A stretch of 64,000 nucleotides of DNA, from the NCBI GenBank assembly GCA_021769885.1, contig JAETSA010000002.1:124001-188000 (forward strand), given 5' to 3'. Below are positions 1-7,928 of the stretch, in pieces. The DNA is from Bacillota bacterium. Its GTDB lineage: Bacteria; Bacillota; Clostridia; Oscillospirales; Acutalibacteraceae. Both the position numbers and the translations under genes were made by a program. The notes below the pieces were generated by a model. That model saw nothing but the letters and a program-made list of their open reading frames with translations. It ran no database searches and was not told the origin of the DNA. Position 1 is the first letter of the stretch; every line of letters begins with the position of its first letter.

Positions 1-519
1 GATAAATTAGAGGGCATTGAAAATCCGACCGACGAGGACAGAATCAACCTGTTAAAGGGCGACAGCAATTACGGCAAATGCATTTATAAATGCAACAACA
101 ACGTCGTTGACCATCAATCCGTGCTCATCAATTTCGCAAGCGGCGCAACAGGCACGCACAATATGGTCGGCGGTTCTTCGCGCTCTATGCGCCATATTCA
201 CATCATCGGTACAAAAGGTGAAATTTACGGAGATTTTGAGGAATCCAAATTTGTAGTTTCCAAGATTCATCCCACAAAGACCGACGAAAAAATTGTGGAA
301 GAAGTCGATTTGCGCGTAACGGGCGATATGGTCGGTGCATACGGCGGACACGGCGGCGGCGATGAAAAGCTTGCGGAGGATTTCGTGAAATTCCTGCGCG
401 GCGAAACGCCGAGTCTTGCCTGCACATCTATTTTCGATTCCGTAGCAGGACATTTGTGTGTCTATCTTGCAGATAAATCCCGCGAGGCAGGCGGTGCACC
501 GCAGGCAGTACAACTTTAA
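1..519 (+). CDS. Gfo/Idh/MocA family oxidoreductase, C-terminal part (5' truncated by window)
   Basis: The reading frame is open from the first base and ends at a TAA, giving the last 172 residues of the protein. The visible part has the C-terminal alpha/beta domain features of Gfo/Idh/MocA NAD(P)-dependent sugar dehydrogenases: a strand-rich stretch with SGATGTHNM, then HIIGTKGEIYGDF, GAYGGHGGGDEKL, and a terminal helix with SIFDSVAGHLCVYLADKSR. The Rossmann NAD-binding domain lies outside the window. These enzymes oxidise or reduce sugars, sugar acids or glycosides; the substrate cannot be read here. A strong terminator follows directly, so the gene ends its transcription unit. The nearby sugar symporters fit a carbohydrate role by context only. 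Confidence 0.85.
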   Translation, partial: DKLEGIENPTDEDRINLLKGDSNYGKCIYKCNNNVVDHQSVLINFASGATGTHNMVGGSSRSMRHIHIIGTKGEIYGDFEESKFVVSKIHPTKTDEKIVEEVDLRVTGDMVGAYGGHGGGDEKLAEDFVKFLRGETPSLACTSIFDSVAGHLCVYLADKSREAGGAPQAVQL

Positions 520-535
520 TCCGATGCAAATAAAA

Positions 536-573
536 ATCACCGAAAGGTTTTTAGGTCTTTCGGTGGTTTTTTT
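536..573 (+). terminator. Rho-independent terminator after the oxidoreductase
   Basis: Stem ATCACCGAAAG / CTTTCGGTGGT with a 10-base loop, followed by a T run on the plus strand. The T run overlaps the stop codon of the minus-strand HTH gene, so the two convergent units meet here. Confidence 0.8.
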
Positions 574-775
574 ATTCCTCGGTGATTTTAAACAATTCAT
601 TGGGTGTGCATTGCAACAGCAAACACATCGTTTCAATATTTTCATAACGAATAGATTTGGTTTGATTGTTTATCATTTTATTAAAATTCTGATAGCTCAT
701 CCCCAACTGTTTGTACAGCCAATATTTCGTTTTTCCTTGTTTTTCTAATAAATTCAGAACATCTAATTTAATCAT
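572..775 (-). CDS. Small Cro/C1-type helix-turn-helix regulator
   Basis: This 67-residue protein is a single helix-turn-helix domain. It begins MIKLDVLNLLEKQGKTKYWL, continues with LGMSYQNFNKMINNQT as the recognition region, and ends in the amphipathic segment NIETMCLLLQCTPNELF that is typical of the short Cro-like (HTH_26) family. It is likely a DNA-binding dimer in the cytoplasm; its target is unknown. An in-frame ATG five codons upstream exists, but the GGGGA just before the inner ATG favours the start given. It stands alone, facing the upstream oxidoreductase. Confidence 0.75.
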   Translation of the reverse strand: MIKLDVLNLLEKQGKTKYWLYKQLGMSYQNFNKMINNQTKSIRYENIETMCLLLQCTPNELFKITEE

Positions 776-869
776 AAGATATTTCCCCATAAGATATAAG
801 ATAAGGAGATAATAGTTTATAATTCCTCTTTACATATAGACTATTGCGTTAGATAAAATCGGGTGATTT

Positions 870-1250
870 GTGCGTTGCTGTTGGGTTTGTGCAAAATTCA
901 GCCGTGCTCGGGCGAATACAGTTCGCCCCTACGGGCGTAGTGCAAGTTTGTCATTCTGAGCGTAAGCGAAGAATCTCCCGCAGCACAAAGTGAATTGAAT
1001 AATGTGTAGGGAACAACCTCTGTGTTGTTCCGTAAATTTTATCAGGCTTCGGTGGGCGCTTCGTGAAGCGCCCCTACAATTGGTGGGCAACCGTTGGGAT
1101 TTCGCGGATTTGCAAGGTTGCTCGGGCGGGCGTGGAAGGTCTCGCCTGCCGGCTCGGTCGGCGCTTCTGCATACTTCCGTATGCAGAGGTCTCCACCGGA
1201 GACCCGCACCCCGCCCCTACGAGGTTCGTGCACCTGCATAGACGGTAGGG
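870..1250. repeat. Intergenic block of modular palindromic repeats (block A)
   Basis: There is no plausible gene between the HTH gene and 1399. The stretch holds hairpin modules such as GGGCGAATACAGTTCGCCCC near 914-933, GGAACAACCTCTGTGTTGTTCC near 1009-1030 and GGGCGCTTCGTGAAGCGCCCC near 1054-1075. They are joined by linkers of the type CGTTGGG-TTTG-GCAAAAT and CCCCTACGGG. It also carries a TCATTCTGAGCG..AAGCGAAGAATCTC-like motif at about 951-976. The same modules recur at 10.1-10.75, 55.65-55.93 and 56.7-57.3 kb. The ORFs here are shadows of the palindromes. Confidence 0.8.
1138..1210. repeat. Nested repeat element, copy 1
   Basis: A 73-bp block inserted between the two arms of a GGGCGGGCGTGGAA / CCGCCCC hairpin. 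It holds the conserved core CCTGCCGGCTCGGTCGGCGC, then two small hairpins (GCATACTTCCGTATGC and GGTCTCCACCGGAGACC) and the end CCGCACC. The other copy, at 57151-57216, is in the opposite orientation and differs mainly at paired stem positions. Confidence 0.7.
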
Positions 1251-1398
1251 CGGTAGGGCGACACTGTGATATTTATGAATCGGCGCAAATTTTCACGAAA
1301 TTTTTTACAAAATTCTTGCCAAAATCGGCAATGCAACACTTTGTTGCGTGACAAAACGGGAAATTTATGCTTAAATAAAGATAAAGGAGGCGAGGTCT

Positions 1399-2835
1399 AT
1401 GGAAAAAGTGTCTAAAAATCTTCGGCGGTTACGCAAAGCAAACCTGATGACCCAAGAGCAGTTAGCGGAAGAACTGCACGTGACGCGGCAAGCGATATCC
1501 AATTGGGAAAACAACAAAACGCAGCCGGACATTGCGTCGCTCGCGCGGCTCGCAGAAATCTTCGAGGTGGAAATCGAAGAACTGATTTACGGTGAAAAAC
1601 GCCGTGTCGGTACAGAGCTTGCCGCAGAGCGTGTCAGCACGAAAATCCGTATCATTTTGTCGGTATCCGGCTCACTGCTGATTGGCGTCGGGCTGTGTCT
1701 GATTTTCGTAAGCTTTTGGAAGGATTTTCCTCTGCCGCTTCAAACCGCCTTTTCTCTGCTCCCGATGCTCGGCGCACAGGGGTTCGCGCTGTATGTATTC
1801 CTGCGGCGGCGTGCGGACGTGGTTTGGCGCGAATGTGCCGCTGTGCTTTGGTGCATCGGTATGATTTCCACCGTGGCGCTTATCAACAGCATATTTGATA
1901 TTCATTGCGGCTATATCAACTGCCTGTTTATGGATATTTTAATCTGCCTGCCCGCCGCATTTATACTGCGTGCGGTTTCCCCGCTCGCCCTGTACTTCTA
2001 TATGATTATACACTGGTCGCTGTTTACGCCGTATGCCGCACTCAGCATTCCCCTTTTGGCAATTCCCCTGTGCTTCCCCCTGCTGCTTCGAAAAAAAGAA
2101 GATGAACGGTACAAATTCACCGTTTGGCTTTCGGCAATAGCCGCAGTTATCTTTACAGTTGCGCAAATTCTACTGCGGTTGGATGACGAATCTCTTGCCG
2201 CAGTCGGACTGCTTGTTCTGCCGTTTTTGGCGCTGTATGCCGTCGGCAGTCAGGACAGCGACTATACCCTGCCGTTCAAGCCCATCGGCATTTTGGGTTG
2301 TGCGGGCACACTGTCTTTCCTCTCCGCATACGTTTGGAGCGAGTCGCCCTCCCTTTCGGTTTTGGAAATGAGCTTCGCCGATTTTGCCGACGGAAAAGAA
2401 TTTTACATACTCAGCTTGCTGATTCTGTTGGGGCTTGCGGGTGCTGTATTTTTCGGCAGGCAATCCTTTTCCGAAAACGTACCGAAAATCCTGCTTTGCG
2501 CCTTTGCCTTCGGCGGTGCATTTTTCGCAGCTCTGCACGCGCCGATTTCGGAAAGTCCGCTTTTATGGCTCGTCATTTTGTGCACAGTCGGCTTCGGCGG
2601 TACGCTGATTTACACAGGCTTGCAGCAACTAAAGCTCCTGCCCGCCAATTTGGGATTGATTGTCATTTTTATACAATTACTTATGCTCGTCTATGCGCAA
2701 AACGTCCACACGCTGTTTTTGGGCATCGTGCTGTTGATTTTCGGCGCGGCGTTGATTGGTGTCAACTATACTATGAATATGCGCAAAAAAATACAGGCGC
2801 TTGCAGAAAAAGCAAAGGAGGAGAACGATGGTTAA
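1399..2835 (+). CDS. HTH-domain multi-pass membrane protein (DUF2157-like)
   Basis: The 478-residue protein starts with a Cro/C1 helix-turn-helix domain (residues about 5-60; LRKANLMTQEQLAEELHVTR then QAISNWENNKTQPD). After a short linker come at least ten hydrophobic segments from about residue 78 to 460, ending in a basic, Lys/Glu-rich cytoplasmic tail. The membrane part resembles the DUF2157/DUF4401 family, which in many bacteria is followed by a GDYXXLXY-type exported protein, as seems to be the case here. AAAGGAGG lies 10 bases before the ATG, and a GTGACA-17-TTAAAT promoter can be drawn upstream. The fusion suggests a membrane-tethered transcription regulator; the signal sensed is unknown. 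It overlaps the next gene by 8 bases. Confidence 0.7.
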   Translation: MEKVSKNLRRLRKANLMTQEQLAEELHVTRQAISNWENNKTQPDIASLARLAEIFEVEIEELIYGEKRRVGTELAAERVSTKIRIILSVSGSLLIGVGLCLIFVSFWKDFPLPLQTAFSLLPMLGAQGFALYVFLRRRADVVWRECAAVLWCIGMISTVALINSIFDIHCGYINCLFMDILICLPAAFILRAVSPLALYFYMIIHWSLFTPYAALSIPLLAIPLCFPLLLRKKEDERYKFTVWLSAIAAVIFTVAQILLRLDDESLAAVGLLVLPFLALYAVGSQDSDYTLPFKPIGILGCAGTLSFLSAYVWSESPSLSVLEMSFADFADGKEFYILSLLILLGLAGAVFFGRQSFSENVPKILLCAFAFGGAFFAALHAPISESPLLWLVILCTVGFGGTLIYTGLQQLKLLPANLGLIVIFIQLLMLVYAQNVHTLFLGIVLLIFGAALIGVNYTMNMRKKIQALAEKAKEENDG

Positions 2836-3361
2836 GAAAAAAATAACAGTGCCGCTTCTGATTCTTGTTTTCCTGCTGCAGCTTTGCGCGCCCATCGGGT
2901 TAATTGCCTACCACACCGAATTGGAAAAGAACATTTTGCAATACGGCACGGATTACAATTTCAAGGTATATATCACAGCGATACGCGACCACACCGTCTA
3001 TTATCATCCACTGGATTATTACTACCGAAATTCGCACACGCCGTATATTCCCATTCAAATGCAGTCCGATGGTTTTGCGACATTGGGCATTCCGACCGCC
3101 GACAAGCCGAAAGATGCACCGTATTTATATGTAAACAGCAATAAAAATTTCCCAAACCGCGGGTTGGAAGCGGAAACGGCAAGCGATTTGCAATACACAA
3201 GCGAGCTATATGTCGGTGAAGAGAATACGGTCTATGTCCGCGTACGTGTGTATAAAGGACACAGCACTGTGCTCGGGCTGTACGTCAACGGAACGCCGTT
3301 AGACGATTGGCTGTCCGCGCTGAATGCACCGCCGCAGTTCTCTGCGGGAACTTACTTCTAA
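2828..3361 (+). CDS. Exported or membrane-anchored GDYXXLXY-like protein
   Basis: The protein has 177 residues and one N-terminal hydrophobic segment (about residues 5-24, LLILVFLLQLCAPIGLIAYH) that acts as an anchor or signal. The rest is predicted to be outside the cell and strand-rich, ending in a VRVRVYKGHSTVLGLYVNG segment that resembles the end of GDYXXLXY family proteins. The name-giving GDYxxLxY motif is not intact; LDYYYRN sits at about the expected place. The start at 2828 is set by AAAGGAGG at 2815-2822 inside the upstream gene. The 8-base overlap suggests translational coupling with the HTH-membrane protein. Function unknown; probably works with its upstream partner. Confidence 0.6.
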   Translation: MVKKKITVPLLILVFLLQLCAPIGLIAYHTELEKNILQYGTDYNFKVYITAIRDHTVYYHPLDYYYRNSHTPYIPIQMQSDGFATLGIPTADKPKDAPYLYVNSNKNFPNRGLEAETASDLQYTSELYVGEENTVYVRVRVYKGHSTVLGLYVNGTPLDDWLSALNAPPQFSAGTYF

Positions 3362-3370
3362 AAATATAAA

Positions 3371-3410
3371 GGCCCTGCATCGGACGAATCGGTTCGATGC
3401 GGGGCCTTTT
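3371..3410. terminator. Bidirectional terminator between the exported protein gene and cysK
   Basis: Stem GGCCCTGCATCG / CGATGCGGGGCC with one G-U pair and a 12-base loop, A-rich before and TTTT after, so it can serve both converging genes. Confidence 0.85.
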
Positions 3411-3447
3411 ACTGCTCGGGAACTGAAATTTTAAAGCGTATCGCGGT

Positions 3448-4380
3448 TTATTCTTCAAACAGTGCGGTGGAAAGATAGCGTTCACCTGTATCGGGTAGAA
3501 GGGCTACAATGGTTTTGCCTGCGTTTTCGGGACGGCGGGCAAGCTCTGTCGCGGCATACACCGCCGCACCTGCGGAAATCCCGACCAAAAGTCCGTCGGA
3601 ATGGGTAACCGCGCGGCTGTAGCGGAACGCTTCCTCGTTCGGGACAGCGATGATTTCATCGTAGATTTCTGTATCTAAGGTATCGGGAACGAAGCCCGCG
3701 CCGATACCCTGAATTTTATGCGCGCCACCCGTGCCTTTGGACAGTACGGGAGATGTTTCCGGCTCAACTGCGACCACCCGAACATTCGGATTTTGCTCTT
3801 TTAAATATTTGCCCGTACCCGAAAGCGTACCGCCCGTACCGACGCCCGCCACAAAAATATCGACCTTGCCGTCGGTATCGCGGTAAATTTCCGGTCCTGT
3901 GGTTTCGTAATGCGCTTGCGGATTCGCAGGATTTACAAACTGCCCTGCGATAAAGCTGTTTTCAATTTCTGCGGCGAGCTCATCCGCTTTCGCGATTGCG
4001 CCTGCCATCCCCTTCACGCCGTCAGTCAGTACCAATTCTGCGCCGTACGCTTTCATCAGCTTGCGGCGCTCTACGCTCATCGTTTCAGGCATTGTAATGA
4101 TAATCTTATACCCGCGAATTGCCGCAACTGCGCAAAGTCCGATGCCCGTATTGCCCGAGGTCGGCTCAATAATCGTACTGCCGGGCTTTAGCTTTCCGCT
4201 TTTTTCCGCTTCGTCAATAATCGCCTTTGCGACACGGTCTTTCACACTGCCCGCCGGATTGAAATACTCTAACTTTGCAAGCACCTTTGCCTGCAAGCCG
4301 TTTTCCTTTTCAAAATTTGTCAGCTCCAAAAGCGGTGTACCGCCAATCAAGTCCGTGAGAGAGGTATAAATATTTGCCAT
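3448..4380 (-). CDS. cysK: Cysteine synthase A (O-acetylserine sulfhydrylase)
   Basis: This PLP enzyme joins sulfide with O-acetylserine to make cysteine in the cytoplasm. At 310 residues it has family length. The PLP lysine is K47 in NPAGSVKDR, the substrate loop is EPTSGNTG at about 72-79, and the glycine-rich phosphate loop is [11 protein letters not shown]. The C-terminal half keeps the GIGAGF segment. It lies 37 bases after metY on the same strand and is probably the second structural gene of a metY-cysK operon served by the promoter at 5876-5904. Confidence 0.97.
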   Translation of the reverse strand: MANIYTSLTDLIGGTPLLELTNFEKENGLQAKVLAKLEYFNPAGSVKDRVAKAIIDEAEKSGKLKPGSTIIEPTSGNTGIGLCAVAAIRGYKIIITMPETMSVERRKLMKAYGAELVLTDGVKGMAGAIAKADELAAEIENSFIAGQFVNPANPQAHYETTGPEIYRDTDGKVDIFVAGVGTGGTLSGTGKYLKEQNPNVRVVAVEPETSPVLSKGTGGAHKIQGIGAGFVPDTLDTEIYDEIIAVPNEEAFRYSRAVTHSDGLLVGISAGAAVYAATELARRPENAGKTIVALLPDTGERYLSTALFEE

Positions 4381-4417
4381 TTGACATCTGCTCCTTATGA
4401 TAAATAGTTTATGATGC

Positions 4418-5707
4418 TTATTCTACCACAGCTTTGAACGCCTGTGCAAGGTCTGCGAGAATATCGTCAATATGTTCTGTGCCGATGGAAAGACGGATGG
4501 TGTTCGGTTTGATATTCTGCTCGGCAAGCTCGGTTTCGTTTAACTGACTGTGTGTGGTCGTTGCCGGGTGAATCACAAGACTTTTGACATCCGCAACATT
4601 GGCAAGCAGGGAGAATATTTTTAAGCTGTCAATAAATTTATGCGCTTGCTTTTGTCCGCCTTTGATTTCAAAGGTAAAAATGGATGCACCGCCGTTCGGG
4701 AAATACTTCTCATACAGTGCGTAGTCGGGATGCTCGGGTAAGGACGGATGATTGACCTTTTCGACCTGCGGGTGCGCGGCAAGGTATTCCACCACCTTTT
4801 TGGTATTTTCGGCGTGGCGTTCCAGGCGCAGGGACAGCGTTTCCGTGCCCTGGAGCAGCAAAAACGCCGCAAACGGGGAAATAGTTGCACCTGTATCACG
4901 CAAAAGAATGGCGCGGATATATGTAACGAACGCCGCCTCACCGACTGCATCGGCAAAGGAAACGCCGTGGTAGCTCGGATTCGGTTCAGCAATCGGTGCA
5001 TATTTGCCCGAAGCCTTCCAATCAAATTTTCCTGATTCCACAATCACGCCGCCGAGGGTTGTACCGTGCCCACCGATGAATTTTGTTGCGGAATGCACCA
5101 CGATATCCGCGCCGTGTTCAATCGGACGGAACAGATACGGCGTCCCGAAGGTATTATCGACCACCAGCGGCAGACCGTAGCGGTGAGCAAGTTCGGCAAG
5201 CGCATCTACATCGGGAATGTCGGAGTTCGGATTGCCGAGCGTTTCCAAATAGATGGCTTTGGTATTCGGCTGAATTGCGGCTTCGACCGCCGCCAAATTA
5301 TGCACATCCACAAAGGTGGTTGTCACGCCGAACTGCGCGAGCGTGTGTGCCAATAAATTGTATGTACCGCCGTAAATGGTCTTTTGCGCAACAATGTGGT
5401 CGCCGTTTTGCGCCAAAGCCTGAATCGTATACGTAATTGCCGCCGCGCCCGAAGCAACCGCCAGTGCCGCCGAGCCGCCCTCTAAGGCGGCAATACGCTT
5501 TTCAAAAACTTCCTGTGTGGAATTGGTGAGTCTGCCGTAAATGTTGCCTGCATCTGCAAGCCCGAACCGCGCCGCCGCGTGGGCACTGTCGCGGAACACA
5601 TAGGATGTGGTTTGATAAATCGGTACGGCGCGTGCGTCCGTAGCGGGGTCGGGGCTCTCCTGCCCCACGTGCAGCTGTAAGGTTTCGAATTTATAAGAAT
5701 TTGACAT
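4418..5707 (-). CDS. metY: O-acetylhomoserine aminocarboxypropyltransferase (sulfhydrylase)
   Basis: A Cys/Met-metabolism PLP enzyme that makes homocysteine from O-acetylhomoserine and sulfide, or exchanges sulfur among amino acids. The 429-residue length and the motifs [12 protein letters not shown] and [10 protein letters not shown], with the PLP lysine about residue 209 in [16 protein letters not shown], place it with MetY rather than the shorter MetB/MetC enzymes. The frame extends six codons further upstream, but AGAGGT sits about 8 bases before the ATG at 5707, so that start is chosen. It is preceded by a 28-codon leader ORF and a strong promoter with an operator-like palindrome. Confidence 0.93.
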   Translation of the reverse strand: MSNSYKFETLQLHVGQESPDPATDARAVPIYQTTSYVFRDSAHAAARFGLADAGNIYGRLTNSTQEVFEKRIAALEGGSAALAVASGAAAITYTIQALAQNGDHIVAQKTIYGGTYNLLAHTLAQFGVTTTFVDVHNLAAVEAAIQPNTKAIYLETLGNPNSDIPDVDALAELAHRYGLPLVVDNTFGTPYLFRPIEHGADIVVHSATKFIGGHGTTLGGVIVESGKFDWKASGKYAPIAEPNPSYHGVSFADAVGEAAFVTYIRAILLRDTGATISPFAAFLLLQGTETLSLRLERHAENTKKVVEYLAAHPQVEKVNHPSLPEHPDYALYEKYFPNGGASIFTFEIKGGQKQAHKFIDSLKIFSLLANVADVKSLVIHPATTTHSQLNETELAEQNIKPNTIRLSIGTEHIDDILADLAQAFKAVVE

Positions 5708-5737
5708 TGGTACTACCTCTTTCATTTCATAAAATGT

Positions 5738-5824
5738 TTATCTGCCTATGGTTGAAAGCGGCATACACATTCGGCTGTTTCGCCAGTTACACTGTCTTGT
5801 TTTGATTTCGTCGCGGATGTTCAT
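5738..5824 (-). CDS. 28-residue cysteine-containing leader ORF upstream of metY
   Basis: A complete short ORF with an almost perfect ribosome site (AAAGGAGG, 8 bases before the ATG). It begins MNIRDEIKTRQC and ends MCMPLSTIGR. Cys12 and Cys20 are its only cysteines; it is also rich in Arg (positions 4, 10, 15, 18, 28) and Met. It lies between the promoter at 5876-5904 and metY, ending 30 bases before the metY start, in a transcript whose genes make cysteine and homocysteine. No terminator-type hairpin is visible between the leader and metY. If it regulates, control could act through ribosome stalling, translational coupling or the peptide itself. I do not recognise a named family. The position and ribosome site are directly seen; the regulatory role is inferred. 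Confidence 0.65.
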   Translation of the reverse strand: MNIRDEIKTRQCNWRNSRMCMPLSTIGR

Positions 5825-5848
5825 AAAACAGCCTCCTTTAGTTTTTCC

Positions 5849-5876
5849 TATTCCCTATCGGATTAGTATGGAAATA
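5849..5876. promoter_or_regulatory. Operator-like palindrome at the metY promoter
   Basis: The imperfect inverted repeat TATTCCCTAT...GTATGGAAATA spans from the first base of the -10 box across the predicted transcription start. Its shape resembles Rrf2-family (CymR-like) operators that control cysteine genes in Firmicutes. The family assignment is inference; no such regulator gene is in the window. Confidence 0.5.
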
Positions 5877-5904
5877 GAATAGCATATCCGTTTGCATCTG
5901 TCAA
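5876..5904 (-). promoter_or_regulatory. Promoter of the leader-metY-cysK operon
   Basis: On the minus strand a perfect TTGACA (5899-5904), a 17-base spacer and TATTCT (5876-5881). Predicted transcription start about 5868, leaving only about 44 bases before the leader ORF, too short for a T-box or SAM riboswitch. Confidence 0.8.
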
Positions 5905-5960
5905 CTGTTTTTTAATTCGAAAAAGTAGACAAAAAATTTCATAAGGATTCAAATTATTTA

Positions 5961-5989
5961 TTGAAAATACTGTCCTTTAATGATATACT
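5961..5989 (+). promoter_or_regulatory. Promoter of the first GPH symporter
   Basis: TTGAAA (5961-5966), 17-base spacer, TATACT (5984-5989). It is divergent from the metY promoter and leads to AAAGGAGAGAGG in front of the ATG at 6023. Confidence 0.75.
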
Positions 5990-6022
5990 GTATAAGTAAG
6001 TTTATGACAAAGGAGAGAGGAA

Positions 6023-7585
6023 ATGAGCAAATCAAAGAACTCTGTTCCTGCAAATGCTATCAAACACAACACTTACACCGGTAAAGAGCTTACCGGATAT
6101 TTGGTAGGTCTTGCAGGGCAAAACATTATTTACAACATCATTGCAGGCGGACTTCAGTATTACTGGCAGTCCATTATTTTCTTGCCGGCAATGGCAATTT
6201 CGATTATTTTCTTTATCGCCCGTGTTTGGGACGCAATTAACGACCCGATGATGGGTTCTATCGTGGACCATACCAGATCCAAATGGGGCAAATGCAGACC
6301 CTACCTTATGTTTGTGCCTCTCCCCGTCGGTATCATCACCATCCTCACCTTCTGCAACGGGACGTATACCGATTATTCCACGACAGGTATGCACGTTTTG
6401 ATTATCGCTTGGGCGGCAATTTCCTATATCCTTTGGGGTATGACCTACACCATCGGCGATATTCCGCTTTGGGGCGTTACCTCTTTGATGACAGATGACG
6501 AAGGTGACAGAGCAAAGGCGCTGTCCCTTGCCCGTATCGTGGCAAACGTCGGTGCAATCGGTATGCTGATTACCTTTGCAGGCAAAGCGCTTTCCCCGAT
6601 GTTCCAAGAGAAAAAAGGTATGGACGTTCTTCATGCCGATAAAGCGTCCTACATCATCATTGCCGTTGTGCTTACCGTTTTTGCAACCGTGCTTTTCCAA
6701 TTTGCAGGCGTTTCCGTAAGGGAAAGAGTGCAGCAATCCGAAAAGAAGTACACAATGAAAGAGAATTTCAAAATTATGTTCTCGAATGATCCTTTCAGAA
6801 GACTTCTGATTTCGGGCGTTTTGAGAAGTCCCATTCAGCTTCTTTCCATTGTCGGCTTAACACTGGTTATGTACTATTTCTTCGACAACAACCTTGCCAA
6901 CCTTGTGGTTGACGGTCAGCTGCAGATTTTGAAAATCGTCCAGCTTTTGGTTATGGCAATCGGTCTTTTGGGCGGTATGATTATCGGTACTGCCGTTACC
7001 CCCAAGCTTACAGGTAAATTCGGCAAAAAGCAGCTCTACAATTTCTATTCCGTAGCAGGTGCTGTTCCGTTCTTCCTGATTTTTGCGGTTTACAAGCTTG
7101 CCGACGGCAACCTGATGAAGAGTATGGGTTATGTTATCCTGATGGCGGTTATGATGTTTGCCGCATCTTGGGCAATGGGCTCCATCAACATTTTGCAGTC
7201 GATTATGATTGCGGACTGTGTTGACTATGAGGAATACAAAAACGGTGTTCGTACTGACGGTGTTTTCTTCTCGGGTCAGTCCTTTATTACCAAGCTTTCT
7301 ATGGGTGTTTCGTCGCTGATTTCCGGCTTTATTTACAGCGCGGTGCATTACACGGATAAATACATCGAAACCCTGAACGCAGACCTTGCCGCGGGCAAAT
7401 ACCACTTCTTTGAGGCAAACGACGGCAAATATGCTATGGCGATGTTCCTGCTTATTTCCGTACCGCCCGCGATTGGTATGTTTCTTTCGGCTATTCCGAC
7501 GATTAAATATTCTCTTACAGACCAAGAGCATACAAGAATTCTCAATGAGCTGATTGAAAGACGTGCCGCAAAAGACAAAGAATAA
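6023..7585 (+). CDS. GPH-family sugar:cation symporter (MFS)
   Basis: The 520-residue membrane protein has about twelve hydrophobic segments and the glycoside-pentoside-hexuronide family landmarks: RVWDAINDPMMGSIVDHTRSKWGKCRPYL after helix 2, YTIGDIPLWG in the middle, and ADCVDYEEYKNGVRTDGVFFSG between helices 10 and 11. Such carriers import melibiose, xylosides, glucuronides and similar sugars with Na+ or H+. The substrate cannot be told from sequence. It has its own promoter (5961-5989) and a terminator right after the stop, so it is monocistronic. A second member of the family follows after a short gap. Confidence 0.9.
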   Translation: MSKSKNSVPANAIKHNTYTGKELTGYLVGLAGQNIIYNIIAGGLQYYWQSIIFLPAMAISIIFFIARVWDAINDPMMGSIVDHTRSKWGKCRPYLMFVPLPVGIITILTFCNGTYTDYSTTGMHVLIIAWAAISYILWGMTYTIGDIPLWGVTSLMTDDEGDRAKALSLARIVANVGAIGMLITFAGKALSPMFQEKKGMDVLHADKASYIIIAVVLTVFATVLFQFAGVSVRERVQQSEKKYTMKENFKIMFSNDPFRRLLISGVLRSPIQLLSIVGLTLVMYYFFDNNLANLVVDGQLQILKIVQLLVMAIGLLGGMIIGTAVTPKLTGKFGKKQLYNFYSVAGAVPFFLIFAVYKLADGNLMKSMGYVILMAVMMFAASWAMGSINILQSIMIADCVDYEEYKNGVRTDGVFFSGQSFITKLSMGVSSLISGFIYSAVHYTDKYIETLNADLAAGKYHFFEANDGKYAMAMFLLISVPPAIGMFLSAIPTIKYSLTDQEHTRILNELIERRAAKDKE

Positions 7586-7610
7586 GCCGTTTCAAATTTA
7601 TGCAGTAAGA

Positions 7611-7643
7611 CATCACCGTTGTAACCGACGGTGATGCTTTTTT
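7611..7643 (+). terminator. Terminator after the first GPH symporter
   Basis: Stem CATCACCGT / ACGGTGATG with an 8-base loop, then CTTTTTT. Confidence 0.9.
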
Positions 7644-7644
7644 A

Positions 7645-7704
7645 TGCTACAAGCTTACCGCCGTTATTGTCGGCGCGGGGCACCGTGCCGATGTTCTTCT
7701 ATAG
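7645..7704 (+). pseudogene. Possible remnant of a Gfo/Idh/MocA oxidoreductase N terminus
   Basis: Immediately after the terminator one frame reads KLTAVIVGAGHRADV and then stops. KLTAVIVGAGHR is the usual opening Rossmann strand and glycine motif of Gfo/Idh/MocA dehydrogenases. After the stop the same frame continues for 26 codons (QAEMVAEIEGRKAK near its end) to a TAA at about 7780. No full-length gene is present, and no start codon with ribosome site is visible because the region abuts the terminator. I read it as a decayed fragment. The rest of the gap up to 7800 shows nothing else. Confidence 0.4.
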
Positions 7705-7798
7705 CATAGGATAGTCGAAAAACGTCAGGCGGAAATGGTCGCTGAAATTGAGGGCAGAAAAGCAAAAACTTCAAAATAAAATACATAAAATTTCTGCA

Positions 7799-7834
7799 AA
7801 AAGAACGTTTGACGAAAGTCAGGCGTTCTTTTTT
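7799..7834 (+). terminator. Hairpin-T-run upstream of the second GPH symporter
   Basis: Stem AAAAAGAACG / CGTTCTTTTTT enclosing a TGAC-GAAA-GTCA mini-stem, followed by a T run. It lies before the promoter at 7865-7893 and so blocks read-through from upstream. Confidence 0.75.
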
Positions 7835-7864
7835 GACTTCTGTTCATTTTTTATCGGTACGCTG

Positions 7865-7893
7865 TTGACGAATCCGCGTAAAAAAGGTATGAT
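7865..7893 (+). promoter_or_regulatory. Promoter of the second GPH symporter
   Basis: TTGACG (7865-7870), 17-base spacer, TATGAT (7888-7893), 36 bases before the translation start. Confidence 0.75.
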
Positions 7894-7928
7894 ATACCAT
7901 ATAAATACAAAATTTCGGAGTGATTTTT

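Noticed and set aside
1002-1351. Several 60-85 codon frames in the repeat block before 1399
   Set aside because: They follow the palindromes in several frames, lack ribosome sites, and reappear wherever the repeats occur.
5707-5870. T-box or SAM riboswitch upstream of metY
   Set aside because: The untranslated leader is only about 44 bases before the short ORF, and no T-box or S-box motifs or terminator/antiterminator pair are present.
6032-6736. Long minus-strand frame of 234 codons inside the first symporter
   Set aside because: Antisense shadow of a strongly supported gene: Cys/His/Asn-rich composition and no ribosome site.
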